Assembly: GCA_033961575.1 (NCBI GenBank)
Contig: CM066733.1
Span: 136,698,421-136,762,420, forward strand
Origin: Aselliscus stoliczkanus
Lineage: Eukaryota > Chordata > Mammalia > Chiroptera > Hipposideridae
DNA: 64,000 nucleotides
Reading direction: 5' to 3'
Shown: piece after piece, positions 23,140 through 35,530 of the stretch
Position numbering within the stretch: position 1 is the stretch's first letter
Layout of the letters: each line of letters opens with the position of its first letter
Translations under genes and position numbers: made by a program
Notes under the pieces: generated by a model
Databases searched by the model: none
Told to the model about the DNA's origin: nothing
Seen by the model: only the letters and a program-made list of their open reading frames with translations

Positions 23140-23700
23140 TATGTTATGTGAGGTCAAAGAATAATACAAAAGGTATGCAATAAAAAGAAACTGCTCTCAT
23201 CTTTGGCTCATAGTTCTTATCTCCAGAGATAACAATCATCTACTGTTTCTTGGACATAGTCTTAGATAGATTCTGTGCATATGTATATGTTTTCTTTCAA
23301 ATGCAAATTAGAGTATATTAATAGCGTATACTAATTAGAATATACCTATACTAAAATTAGGCTTTTCCTAACTGTTTTTTTCAATTAACATATCTTGACA
23401 GTTTTATATTTCTTAAATATAGGAGGACCTCATTCTTTTTGATAGCACCCTTGTGTAAATTTAAGTAGCCCTTTAATCATAGATTCTTAAGTTGTTTCTT
23501 CCCTTTTTCATCATAACCAATACTGTGATAATATGTGTGTATGTATTTGAATACATGGGTAATTTTATCTACTGGACAAATTGATGCAATTAGACTGGTT
23601 CACTGGAGGGTGTCTTTCAAATATTTTATAGATACTGTTAAATTACTGTCCATACTAGCTGTTTATATAAAAATATAAATTTTTACCAGTGGTATTTGGT
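23140..23700 (-). mobile_element. L1M-type 3'UTR fossil
   Basis: Blocks at 23225-23290 (CAATCATCTACTGTTTCTTG), 23390-23450 (ATATCTTGACAGTTTTATAT, CCTCATTCTTTTTGATAGC) and 23570-23600 follow a reversed L1M 3'UTR. It is opposite in orientation to the L1 that starts just downstream. Confidence 0.55.
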
Positions 23701-23721
23701 TATGTGTGTTTAAAGCATGCA

Positions 23722-25649
23722 GAAAAAAAAAAACCAAAACATTAGAGCAGAAGTCAGTGAATTTGAAAACAGGACATTAATAGAGAAAATTGACAAAACC
23801 AAAAACTTGTTTCTTGTAAAGTTCAATAAAACTGATAAACCTTTGGCTGGGCTAACCAAGAATAAAATGAAATAAATTAGTCTTATCAGAAATGAGAAAG
23901 GGTCACCACTACTGATATCATGGATATTAAATCTGAACAAATCTAGGCCCCCAAATTTGATAATTTATATGAAATGGACCATTCCTTTGAAAGACACTAT
24001 CTGCCAAATTTCACACAATGAGAAATAGATCACCTGAAAGACCCATATCTGCAAAGGAATTAAATCATCATTAATAACCTTTAAGAAAAGAAAAAAAAAT
24101 ACAGGCCCATGTGGTTTGACTGATGAATTATTTGAAAAATGTAAGGAAAAAGAATTCTAGTAAATAGAAGCAAAGTTAACAGACCCTATCTCATCCAATG
24201 AAACCAGGATTACCCTAAAACCAGATAAATACATTATAAGAAGAATAAGTACAGACCTATCCCTTATTTATATTGGTGCAAAAATCCTTAGCAAAATATT
24301 GGCAAATCGAATCCAACAAAATATAAAAATTATATACTACAACCAAATGGAATTTATTCATTCCAGGCATGTGAGTCTGTCTGGTTCACTATTCAAACAA
24401 AGCAAATGGTATAATCCATCATATCAGCAGGTTAAAGGAAAAAAAAATCAAATGATGATATTAATAGATGCTGAAAAATCTTTTGACACTATCCAAAACC
24501 CATTAATAATTAGCAGATTAGGAATAAAGAGTAAATTCCTCAACTTGATAAGGAACATATCTAAAAACCTACAGCTAACAATATACTCAGTGGTGATAAT
24601 TTCCCTACAACTTCAGAACAAAGCAAGGATGTCTCCTATGACCACTACTATTCAACATCATACTGGAAATACTAGCTAATGAAATAAGATAAATAAATAA
24701 AAGATATATAGATTGGAATGGAAGAAATAAAACTATCTTTGTTTGCAGTGACCTGAATGTCTATGTAAAAAAATATCCCCAAATCAACACCACCACAAAT
24801 GCCTAGGACTAAGACATGGTTTTAGCAAGGTTACAAAATACAAGATTAATAAATAAAAAGCAATTGCTTTTCTATGTGACAGTAACGAATGACAGGAATT
24901 TGAACTTTTATGTACAAAGAACAAAATGTGTACAAGACTGAGGTGAGGAAAATTTTTAAAACTGAGGAAATAAATCAGAGATACCTAAATCAATGTAGAT
25001 GTTCTGTGTTCATGACTAGGGAGACTCAACATTGTTAACACATTTGTTCTACCTACTTACATCTTTAGATCCAATATAATCAAAGTCTTAGCAAGCTATT
25101 TTGTGGAAATCAAAACACTGATGTTAAAATTTATATGTAAGGACAAAGATCCAAATAGTTAACACAATACTGATGAATAAGAACAAAGTCAGAGGACTAA
25201 CACTACCCTAATTCAAGGCTTATTGTAAAGATTCTTTAATAAAGACAGTATGGTATTGTTGAATGAATAGACAAATAAATCAGTGGAACAGGATACTTAT
25301 TAAAAATGGCCTATACAAAATCGTCAATTGATCTTTGATAAAGGGGCAAAGGCAATTCAATGAAGAATGGATAGTTGTTCTGAAAAATGGTGCTGGTAAA
25401 CTAGATATCCACTTGCAAAAAAAAAAAATGCATAAAGACACACATCTTACATCTTTTATAAAAAGTAACTCTAAATGGAACATGGAGGTAGATGTGAAAA
25501 TGCCAAAGTATAGAACTTCTAGAAGATAACATAAGAGAAAATTTCAGTGACTTATGGTTTGACTGTTCAGTATGACACCAAAACCACTATCCATGAGAGA
25601 AAAAAATGAAAAGTTGGACTTCAGTAAAAATTAAAAAAATTAAAACAAA
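23722..25649 (+). pseudogene. Older L1 ORF2, upstream part, split by a later L1
   Basis: The plus strand reads along L1 ORF2 from the linker before reverse transcriptase (near 23760-23870), through the template region (ANRIQQNIKIIYYNQMEF at 24302), reverse transcriptase motif A (LIDAEKSFDTIQNP at 24459-24500), and on to the C-terminal region by 25640. The YADD-bearing motif is not recoverable by eye. The longest intact frame is only 126 codons (24299-24679). Sequence stops at the 17-bp duplication and continues at 33497, on the far side of the inserted 7.8-kb L1. Confidence 0.85.
25633..25649. repeat. Target-site duplication, left copy
   Basis: AAAAAAATTAAAACAAA, identical to 33480-33496. 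It marks the insertion point of the inner L1. Confidence 0.93.
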
Positions 25650-28256
25650 TGTAAGAGGGAGGGGCAAGATGGCGGCTGTGAGGAGGGCTCCCTGAAATCT
25701 CCCCTGGAAATATCCACAATTTGAACTTCTAATATGCTTCAAAGAGACATCTACTCATCACACAGAGCAACTAAGAGTTCCACACAAGGATTGCTGGATG
25801 GTGGGCAGGCCGGGTGAGTAGGGGAAGAAGGCGGCGAGACCGTGAGGTGCAGCCCGCACCCACGGCTGCTGAGGCACGGTGAGTGTTGCCCGGCTCGCTC
25901 CCTGCGGCCAGCGGCCCACCTAGAGTTCAGCCAGAGCGCGTTGGTTTGCAGTCTGAGGCAGAAGCCTCAGGCCGGGCAAGTGCGGGAGGAGAGAGAGGAG
26001 ACGACTGTGCCGAGGTACGAGCTGCACCCGCGGCTCGCCGGGTCCCCAGGAAGCAGGGTGCAGAGCCCCGCAGTGGCAGGGCAAGATCAGTCCCTGCACC
26101 CTCCCGGTTCAGGGATCAGTCTCTGTGCCCACCGGGTCCGCGGAGCGCAGAAGCCTGAAACCCGGGAGCAGGGGAAAACAGAGGACTCGCCCGCGGAGAA
26201 GCAGCGCGCGCTGGGTGGAGACGCAGGTCCCGGAGAGACGGAGCGGGGATCGGAGCCGCGTGGAAAGGTGCGCGCAGTCCCCTGAACCCTGGCGGCAGTC
26301 CCGCCAGAAGTGCAGCAGGAGATAGGCGTGGGCGCGCGCTGGCTCCGAAGCAGACGCCTTAAACCCAGGAGGAGGGGAAAAAGAGGACTGGCTCGGACAC
26401 GCAGCGCGCTGGGCGGAGACGCAGGTCCCCGAGAGACGCGGAGCGGGGATCTTAGCCACACGGTAGGGTGCGCGCAATTCCCTAAATCCTGGCAGACCCT
26501 TTGGGAGAGCAGCAGGAACTCCGCTGGAGCATAAGAGGCAAAGGCCTTAGCCTAAAACAGTGTTGGAACTGTGGCTCTGTTTATTTTTATGTTTTTGTTT
26601 TTTTGTTTTGTTTTTTTTTTCTTTCCTTTTTCTACTCTTGAACAGAAAGCAAAAAAAACCAATAATCCACCCACTCCCACAAACTTTAGCCCCGGCCAAG
26701 ACAGAGTCTTAAACTGACTCCTGAATGGAGCAATAGGGGCAGACTAGGAAGATATCCTTACCTGCAGGGGGTTGAGAATTTCCACCCAGTGAAGGCAGCA
26801 GAGTGAGACTACCTATCCTGCCCCCACCTTTAGGCAAGGCATGGCAGGCAGGGCAGGTTCACCTGCTGAGGCACTAATTAACAGATTCTTAGCAGCAGGC
26901 TTTTGGTAATGAGGAATTCTTTAATTCTCCACAGCTATCAACCGAAAGGGTGCCCAGAGACACTCATTGAGCCTTTGGGGGTGCAGCCTGCCTTGGGACA
27001 GGCAAAAGCAAAAAGGCAGTGACTTCGTAAAAACCACCAATCACACGTCACAACCACACTCAAGTATAGCAAACCTGCAGTGCCAGGATCACGCTAGGCA
27101 TCAGGTGGCCTACTGTTCCCACAAGACGCACAGGAATTTTTGTACAGCAGACAAACTGAAGAGAGCTTGGTGGACTTTAGCCAAGACCAGCACGGGTATT
27201 TTTGGTTTGTTTGGTTTTATTCTGTTTTGTTTTCCCTTTATTGGCTGCTTATCTTGGTTGTTTTTGGTTTTTATTTCTATTTCATTCTTATCATTTTGTA
27301 GTTTTTAATATAGGCATATATATAGGTGTGCATATATGTCCATATATATGGGTGTTTAGACAAATATATATATATTTTTTTCTTTTTCTTTTTCTTTTTT
27401 CCCACCCTCACTTTCTCTCTTATTTTATTCATTCTTCTCACAGCTGTACTTTTCCTCTTTTCCTTTTTTCTGCAAATTTTATTTTTTAAATTTTTATTCT
27501 TACTTTTTTTATTATTATTATTTTAGTTTATTTTTATTTTTTATTTTTTAGGTATAGCTAATTGGTTTCTCATGTTTATTCTATTTTTTATTTTAGGATA
27601 TTGTATTTTATTTTGTTTCCTCTTCTGTTATTATTGTGAGTGTGGTTTTTGTTTTGTTTCTGTTTATTTTCTTCATTAGTATGATTGATATTTCTGTACA
27701 AGTTGACTGTAGTTTGATGGTTGGGTTTTTTTTACTTGTGCGAGCATTTGGTTTCCTTTGGTGGCTGCGGAGGTTGTTCTTGTTGATCTGTTATGCTCTA
27801 AAATCACTCTGCAGCAGTGGGTCCAAACAAACAGACACAAGAATCATCATACCCAGAAGCCAACTTTAGATAAAACCAGAGCATTTCTGGGTTTGACATA
27901 CAAGAGTCACACCCAAAAGGAAGTTGCTACAGGTACTAGGGCCCATAGGGTCCAAGTTTCATCAGAGAGGTCAATCCTCTCACAGCAGCTCATAAACTGC
28001 AGACGCTGCTGATCCTCACAGCTAATCAATCTGGGAGTCAATCCCACCTGCTGACAAACCAAAAGTAATCAAAACTAAAACTTCAACAAGTGAGGACACA
28101 CGACACAAGGAACACCTCAGATACAAGCACAGAAGAATAGGGAGACTGAGTAATTCAAATATAAAGGACACACACCATATAAGTTTACCCAGAAAAGACT
28201 GAGAAACCTGGGGGATCTATCTGTTATATTGAAGCAAACACAAAGAGTAAGCCAGA
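25650..28256 (+). promoter_or_regulatory. Nested L1 5'UTR and internal promoter
   Basis: The first kilobase is CpG-rich (about 25800-26520), in sharp contrast to the AT-rich window. CAAGATGGCGGC at 25665-25676 is the YY1-type site found at the L1 start. From about 25960 to 26540 there are approximately 200-bp tandem units: GAAGCCT-like starts at 25961, 26150 and about 26353; the last two share GGAGACGCAGGTCCC and GAGCGGGGAT blocks 198 bp apart. From 26580 on the sequence becomes T-rich, with long pyrimidine tracts at 27380-27560. Open frames in this zone (for example 25842-26285, 26087-26461 minus) show no conserved motif. Confidence 0.85.
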
Positions 28257-29110
28257 ATGGGGAGACAAAGAAACACAACACAAATAAAAGAACAGAAGAA
28301 ACTTCCTGAATCAGTGGAAATAGAGGAAAGAGAGGTAACCAACATATTGGAGACAGAGTTCAGAACACTGATTATTAGAATGTTCAAGGAAATTAATGAA
28401 AATATAAAGAAGGATAGAGAAATCATGAAAAGCAACCAGCTAGAACTTAAGAACACAATTACTGAATTAAATGACAAACTTGATGGAATCACTAGCAGAT
28501 TGGATGAAGCAGAAAATCGAATCAGTGACTTAGAAGACAAAATAGCAGAGATCACCCATGCGGAACAACAAAAAGAAAAAAGAATGAAAAACATGGAAAA
28601 TAGTTTAAGAGAGCTGAGGGACAACATCAAATGTAATAACCTCCGGGTCATTGGAGTACCAGAAGGAGAAGAGAGGGAACAAGGGATTGAGAATATATTT
28701 GAAGTAATAATGTCTGAAAACTTTCTTAACCTGGCAAAGGACATTGAAATACAAGCTCAGGAAGTGTGGAGAGTTCCAACCAGGATGATTCCAAACAGGC
28801 CCACTCCAAGACACATTATAGTGAAAATGGCAAGGGTTAAGGACAAAGACAGAATCCTTAAAGCAGCAAGGGAAAGGCAGCAAGTTACTTACAAGGGTAC
28901 CCCCATAAGATTATCAGCTGACTTTTCTACAGAAACTTTGCAGGTTTCAAAGTGAGGAAAAATAAAGGCCTACACCCGAGATTGCTGTATCCAGCAAGGT
29001 TATCATTTAAAATCGAAGGCGAGATAAGGAGCTTTGCAGAAAAGAATAAGTTAAGGGAATTCATTACCACCAAGCCAGCTTTGCAGGAAATGCTAAAAGG
29101 GCTTCTTTAA
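28257..29110 (+). pseudogene. Nested L1 ORF1 (RNA chaperone), C-terminally frameshifted
   Basis: The 232-codon frame 28257-28955 begins MGRQRNTTQI. Residues about 25-115 form a heptad coiled coil (NTITELNDKLDGITSRLDEA), residues about 126-205 the RRM (NNLRVIGVPEGEERE; RPTPRHIIVKMARVKDKDRI), then the C-terminal domain starts (YKGTPIRLSADFSTETLQ). After TTGCAGG at about 28943 some 20 bases expected in the family are missing, and a stop follows. The remaining C-terminal domain continues in another frame to the TAA at 29108-29110 (LYPARLSFKIEGEIRSF; PALQEMLKGLL). ORF1 protein forms trimers on L1 RNA; this copy would lack its C-terminal domain. Confidence 0.92.
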
Positions 29111-29140
29111 GTAGAAGAGAAAAACAACCTAAGAAAGACT

Positions 29141-32100
29141 ATGAACACAAATAACAAAATGGCAATAAATACACACCTATCAATAATCACATTAAATGTA
29201 AATGGATTAAATGCTCCAATAAAAAGACATAGGGTGGCTGAATGGATAAGAAAGCAAGACCCCAGCATATGCTATATACAAGAGACTCACCTCAGATCCA
29301 AAGACTCATACAGGCTGAAAGTAAAGGGATGGAGTAAAATATTTCATGCAAATGGTACTGAGAAGAAAGCTGGAGTAGCGATACTTATATCAGATAAAAT
29401 GGACTTTAAATTGAAGAATATAACAAAGGACAAAGAAGGACACTTCATAGTAATGAAGGGATCGATCCAACAAGAGGACATAACTCTAGTAAACATCTAT
29501 GCACCTAACATAGGAACCCCTAAATATATAAAACAGATATTGTCAGACATAAAGACAGAGATCAATAGTAACACTATCATAGTAGGGGACTTCAACACCC
29601 CGTTGTCACTAATGGACAGATCCTCCAGACAGAAAATCAATGTGGAAACAGTGACCTTAGATGACACATTAGAACAGCTGGATTTAACAGACATTTTCAG
29701 AGCATTTCATCCCAAAGCTACAGAATATACGTTCTTTTCAAGTGCACATGGAACATTTTCTAAGATAGACCACATGTTAGGCCATAAAACAAGTCTCAAT
29801 AAATTTAAGAAGATTGAAATCATTTCAACTATATTCTCTGACCACAATGCTATGAAACTAGAAATCAATTATAAGAAGAAATCCAGGAAGCTGACAAATA
29901 AATGGAGGCTAAACAATATGCTATTAAATAGTGAGTGGGTCACAAATGAGATCAAGGAGGAAACCAAAAGATACCTTGAGACAAAGGAAAATGAAAACAC
30001 CACGACCCAAAATCTCTGGGATGCTGCGAAAGCAGTCCTAAGAGGGAAGTTTATAGCAGTGCAGGCCTACCTAAAGAAAGAAGAAAAATCTCAAATCAAC
30101 AGGTTATCCTTACACCTAAGGGAACTGGAGAAAGAACAGCCAAAGAGGCCCAAGGGGAGTACAAGAAAGGAGATAATAAAGACCAGAGCAGAAATAAACA
30201 ATATAGAGAACAGAAAAACAATTCAAAAGATCAATGAAACCAAGAGCTGGTTTCTTGAGAAGATAAACAAAATTGACAAACCTCTAGCCAGGCTCATCAA
30301 AAAAAAGAGAGAGAGGACTCAAATTAGCAAAATCAGGAATGAAAGAGGGGAAATGACTACAGACATCACAGAAATACAAAAAATTCTAAGAAATTACTAT
30401 GAGCAACTATATGCCAACAAATTTGACAATCTGGAAGAAATGGATAATTTTCTAGAAGCATACAACCTTCCAAAGCTAATGCAAGAAGGAACAGAAAATC
30501 TAAATACTCTGATTAGTACCAAGGAAATTGAATCAGTAATTGACAAGCTCCCAAAAAACAAAAGCCCTGGACGAGAAGGCTTCACAAGTGAATTTTATCA
30601 AACATTCAAAAAAGGACTATCACCTGTTCTTCTCAAACTATTCCAAAAAATCCAGAAGGAGGGAAGGCTCCCAAACTCTTTTTATGAAGCCACTATCACC
30701 CTGATTCCAAAACCAGATAAAGACAGCACAAAAAAGGAAAACTACAGGCCAATCTCCCTGATGAATATAGATGCAAAAATTCTCAATAAAATATTAGCAA
30801 ACAGAATTCAGCAATATATTAAGAAGATCATACATCATGATCAAGTGGGATTCATCCCTAGTGCGCAAGGCTGGTTCAACATCCGTAAATCAATTAATGT
30901 GATACACCACATCAACTAAATGAAGGATAAAGATCACATGGTCATTTCAATAGATGCAGAAAAAGCATTTGACAAAATCCAACAGCCATTTATGTTAAAA
31001 ACCCTTAGCAAAGTGGGAATACAGGGATCATATCTCAACATAATAAAAGCCATATATGATAAACCTACAGCTAACATCATACTCAATGGGGAAAAGCTAA
31101 AACCATTCCCCTTAATATCAGGAACAAGACAAGGCTGTCCACTTTCTCCTCTTTTATTCAACATAGTGCTGGAAGTTCTAGCCACAGCAATCAGACAACA
31201 AAAAGAAATAAAAGGCATCCAAATTGGCAAGGAAGAAGTAAAATTGTCATTATATGCAGATGACATGATACTGTATATAGAGAACCCCAAAGACTCCATC
31301 AAAAAAACTATTGTAACTGATAGACGAATTCAGTAAAGTAGCAGGATATAAAATCAATGTTCAGAAATCAGTGGCATTTGCATATACCAATAATAAACTA
31401 ATGCAAAGAGAAATTAAGAAAACTGTCCCATTTACAATTGCGTCAAGAACTATAAAATACCTAGGAATAAATTTAACCAAAGAAGTGAAAGATCTGTACT
31501 CAGAAAATTATAAGACACTGAAGAAAGAAATCATAGAAGATACAAATAAATGGAAACACCTACCATGCTCATGGATAGGAAGAATTAATATAGTTAAAAT
31601 GTCTATACTGCCTAAAGCAATATATAGATTCAATGCAATTCCTATCAAACTACCAAGGGCATTTTTCACAGAAATAGAAAAATATAATCCTAAAGTTTAT
31701 ATGGAATCATAAAAGACCCAGAATAGCCTCGGCAATTCTGAGAAATAAGAACAAAGTCAGGGGGATCATGCTACCAGACATCAAAACCTACTACAAGGCT
31801 ACAGTAATCAAGACAGTTTGGTATTGGCATAAAAACAGGCACATCGATCAGTGGAACAGAACAGAGAGCCCAGAAATAAATCCAGGCATTTACGGACAGT
31901 TAATCTATGACAAGGGAAGCAAGAATTTACACTGGAATAAAGATAGTCTATTCAATAAATGGTGCTGGGAAAATTGGACTGACACATGCAAAAAAATGAA
32001 ACTGGACCACCTCCTTACACCTTATACAAGAACAAATTAAAAATGGATTAAAGACTTAAATGTAAGATCTGAAAACATAAAAATCCTAAAAGAAAATATA

Positions 32101-32986
32101 GGGAGTACATTTGCAGACATTACCCGGAGCAATATTTTTACTGATACATCCCTACGGGCAAGGGAAGTAAAAGAAAAAATGAACATATGGGATTATATCA
32201 GACTTAAAAGTTTTTTCACAACAAAGGAAACTATTAATAAAACAAAAAGGAAGCCTATTGAATGGGAGAATATATTTGCCAACGATATATCTGATAAGGG
32301 GTTAATATCCAAAAGTTATAAAACACTCATGAAACTCCACACCAAAAATCAAACAACCCAATTAAAAAATGTGCAAAAGATATGAAGAGACATTTCTCTA
32401 AAGAGGACATACAGATGGCCAACAGGCATATGAAAAAAAGTTCAACCTCACTGGTCATGAGGGAAATGCAAATAAAAACCACCATGAGATACCACCTCAC
32501 TCCAGTCAGAATGGCTATCATCAAGAAATCAACAAACAACACGTGCTGGTTGGGGCTGTGGAGAAAAGGGGACCCTGCTGCACTGTTGGTGGGATTGCAG
32601 ATTGGTGCAGCCACTATGAAAGTCAGTATGGAGGTATCTCAAAGAACTGGAAATAGAGCTACTGTTGGACCCAGCAATTCCACTCCTAGGTATTTACCCT
32701 GAAAAAAACCAAGACATTTATTCAAAAAAAGTTATGCACCCCTATGTTCATAGCAGCACAATTTACAATAGCTAAGACTTGGAAACAACCAAAATGCCCA
32801 TCAGTAGATGACTGGATTAAGAAACTGTGGTATATTTATACATTGGAGTATTACTTCGCTATAAAGAAGAATGAAATCGTACCATTTGCAATGATATGGA
32901 TGGACCTAGAGACTATTATGTTAAGTGAAATAAGTCAGTCAGAGAAAGACAAATACCATATGATCTCACTCATATGTGGAATCTGA
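29141..32986 (+). pseudogene. Nested L1 ORF2 (endonuclease-reverse transcriptase), broken
   Basis: Codons 1-592 (29141-30919) are open: APE-like endonuclease with LNVNGLN near residue 18, YIQETHL near 45, VGDFNTPLS, and SDHNAMKL near 235; then the linker and the start of reverse transcriptase ([15 protein letters not shown], where GPDG is usual). TAA at 30917-30919 interrupts; the same frame continues to 31336 with motif A ([11 protein letters not shown]), motif B ([14 protein letters not shown]) and the catalytic YADD at about 31254-31265. Frameshifts follow near 31301-31307, 31685, 32364-32369, 32545 and between 32620 and 32744; further stops lie at 31314, 32038 and 32617. The C-terminus resumes at 32744-32986. 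No functional product. Confidence 0.93.
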
Positions 32987-33479
32987 AAAACTGTATGAAT
33001 GAGCAAAGTAAACAGAAACTGTCTCATAGATATAGAGGAAAAATCAGGGTTGCTAATTAGGAGGGGGATGGGGATAAGGGAGAAGGGGAAGGGATTAGGC
33101 AGCAAAAATAGGCAACTACAATATTGCCACTGGGATATGAAAAACAGTTTGGGGAATATAATTAATAATGTTGTAAATATTCTGTGGAATGTCAGATGGT
33201 CACAGGTCTTGTTAGGGAGACCATTTCATGGATGGAGTAGAGGTTTGATCACTGCACTGTATAACTAAAGCGGAGGTTGTATACCTACTGTAATTGAATA
33301 TATATAGATAGTCACGGGATGTGGATTATACTATGGAAGAGAGTCAGAAGAAGAGTAATAGATATATATGATATGGGGGGGAGTGGGGTGGCGAATTGTG
33401 GGTGAGGGGTTGAGGGGTAAAATGTATAACTATTGCACTGTGTTGTACACCTGAAACTAATTAAAAATAAATAAATTAA

Positions 33480-33496
33480 AAAAAAATTAAAACAAA
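33480..33496. repeat. Target-site duplication, right copy
   Basis: AAAAAAATTAAAACAAA, identical to 25633-25649. Confidence 0.93.
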
Positions 33497-34350
33497 CGAA
33501 CAAACTTCTGTGACAGATCCTCCTAAGAGAACGAAAAGACAAGAATAGACTGGGAAACAATATTTGCAAAAGGCATATCTGATAAAAGACTATTATCTGA
33601 AATATAAAAAGAACTCTGAAAACTCAACAATAAGAAAACAATTCAGGTAGATCTGAACAGACACCTCTCCAAATAAGATATGCAGGTGGCAAGTAAGCAT
33701 ACAAACAGATGTTCCACATCATATGTCATCAGGAAAATGCAAATTAAAACAGCAATGAGATATCACTAAACACCTACTGGAATGGCTATGATCCAAAACA
33801 TTGACAGTACCAAATGCTGGTGAGTTTGTGTAGCAACAGGAATTCTAATTCTTTGCTGGTGGAAATGGAAAATGGCGCAGTCAGTTTGGAAAACAGTTTG
33901 GTAGTTTCTTGCAAAGTTATACACAGTCTGATTGTACAATCCAGCAGTTGCATTCAGATCTTTACCCAAATGAGGCAAACACATAAGTCCGCATGAAGAC
34001 CTGCACACAGATGTTTATGGCAGCTTTGTTTAGAATTGCCAATCTTTGAAAGCAACAAAAATGGCCCTCAATAGGTGAATGTATAAACAAAAAGCAAGTC
34101 TGAAATGTTACCTACCATATGATTGCAATCACATGACATCTTTAAAAGGAAAAACTAGAGAGAGGTTAAAAAGTACATGCTTGGGGCTTGGAGTGGGAAG
34201 TGAGGATGAAGAAAGATGTAAAGCACAAGGGATTTTCAGCCTGGAGAAAGAATTCTGTATGATATAAGAGTGGGTGTATGATATCCATTTGTCAAAACTC
34301 AGAACTGCTCAGCACAAAACGTGAGCTTTCATGTCAACGACGAACTTTAG
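33497..34350 (+). pseudogene. Older L1, downstream part after the nested L1
   Basis: Continues ORF2 of the element at 23722-25649: GGGAAACAATATTTGCAAAA, GATAAAAGACTATTATCTGA, CACCTCTCCAAATAAGATAT, GAGATATCACTAAACACCTA, and the LCSNRNS-type region near 33830, followed by 3'UTR-like sequence to about 34350. Frames are broken. These blocks lie at the expected distance after the last block before the insertion, so nothing much was lost when the inner L1 landed. Confidence 0.82.
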
Positions 34351-35365
34351 CTAATTTAAAAAAATTACATACAATTAAATCCCTCATGGGAAAAATATAA
34401 AATAAGTTATGTGAGAGTACCTGTGTATGTATATGACTTAAAAAAGTATTCATGGAAACAGTCACTATGATATCAAAATGAAGGGATTTGAGATTATTTC
34501 CTCATACCTTTTCCCTGTACACTTTCATATTGCTTAATTCTTTTTTCTGTTAAGTGTTATTTCATCATTGTTATCATAAAAATAGCTAATTTCATTAAAC
34601 TATAAAACTGCTAATTTTATGGTTTTAGTAAAATATACTAGGCATAGAGTTTAAATCAATTATCGGTTTATATAGTGTGTTACAAGGCATCTAATAGTGG
34701 TTCTGTTATGAACTAATTCAAAATGTATTGCTTCTGCAATATTTTTCTTTTTCTTGGACATAAATTTCTTTCTATTAATAGATGAGTTTGTTCCTAAGGT
34801 CGTAACTGTAAAAGGGAATCAAAATGCAGTCTTTTATAACATATTGTAATTTTGATGGATATATTTATTTCTGTGAATAGCCTTCACTCTTATGTGGCAG
34901 TTCAGTTAAGATTCATAAAATAACATTTTATTTTTAGTCATTATTTAATAGTGCATATAACCTTTTCTAGGTTTCTTTCAGGATGTAAAATATTTCTACA
35001 TAATTTTTATGACTTCTCACAAGCAAGTGAAGCGAGCTGAGTATCAACACTGCCATATTTGTCTATGCCACTATTCTTACAAATTAATAGCTCTGTATTA
35101 TTTTTACTTTACAAAGCATCTTTTGTTTCTATCACATGTAAGATAAAATCCAGATAAAGCAATCCTTTGGCTTCAGCATTATTTAATTTTAATAACATTA
35201 AAATCAAATAATTCCATCTGCAGGTGTATTTGTTTTTCAGATTTTCATCACCTCTGAGGGAGGGACACAAGTAAAATCTGGAAACATTTCCACATTGTGT
35301 TATTTATACTCCTGCTGGGTACCATAGTTCCTATTTTAGCTTCAGTCAATTATTTTATAACACAT
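34351..35365. other. Unique AT-rich stretch, no feature recognised
   Basis: No coding frame or recognisable repeat in 1 kb. Confidence 0.4.
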
Positions 35366-35373
35366 TTAAAGAG

Positions 35374-35375
35374 GT

Positions 35376-35407
<32 letters not shown>

Positions 35408-35522
35408 GTTTTGTTTTGTTTTGTTTTTTGAGGGCAGTGTCACTGGCCCTCATATGTGGGACCTGAACTGGGCTGCTGGCTTCCCAAGCCAGTGCTTAAC
35501 CACTGGGCCACTCAGCCGGCCC
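35374..35522 (-). mobile_element. Short tRNA-derived SINE with (GTTTT)n tail
   Basis: Reversed copy; body about 35430-35522, sense head GGGCCGGCTGAGTGGCCCAG, B box GTTCAGGTCCC. The tail on the plus strand is a (GTTTT)n array at 35374-35427, i.e. (AAAAC)n in sense. TTAAAGAG at 35366-35373 and 35523-35530 is the target duplication. Confidence 0.9.
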
Positions 35523-35530
35523 TTAAAGAG

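Larger units (their letters stand above)
25650..33479 (+). mobile_element. Full-length nested L1 (7.83 kb)
   Basis: Complete from a typical L1 5' start (GGGGCAAGATGGCGGCTGTG at 25661) to an A-rich tail with AATAAATAAATT near 33467. Parts in order: 5'UTR 25650-28256, ORF1 28257-29110, ORF2 29141-32986, 3'UTR 32987-33479 with G-rich purine tracts at 33058-33098 and 33374-33417. A perfect 17-bp duplication flanks it. It is longer than the roughly 6-7 kb usual for mammalian L1 because the 5'UTR is about 2.6 kb. Lesions in both ORFs make it inactive, but the preserved length and flanks indicate it is the youngest large element here. Confidence 0.95.

Noticed and set aside
25842..26477. Overlapping open frames of up to 147 codons on both strands that could look like a GC-rich gene
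   Set aside because: They lie in the CpG-rich L1 5'UTR, lack motifs, and are open mainly because GC-rich sequence has few stops. An antisense ORF0-like product cannot be supported.
27202..27869. Several phenylalanine-rich, membrane-like open frames
   Set aside because: They are translations of T-rich tracts in the L1 leader; the hydrophobicity follows from base composition.
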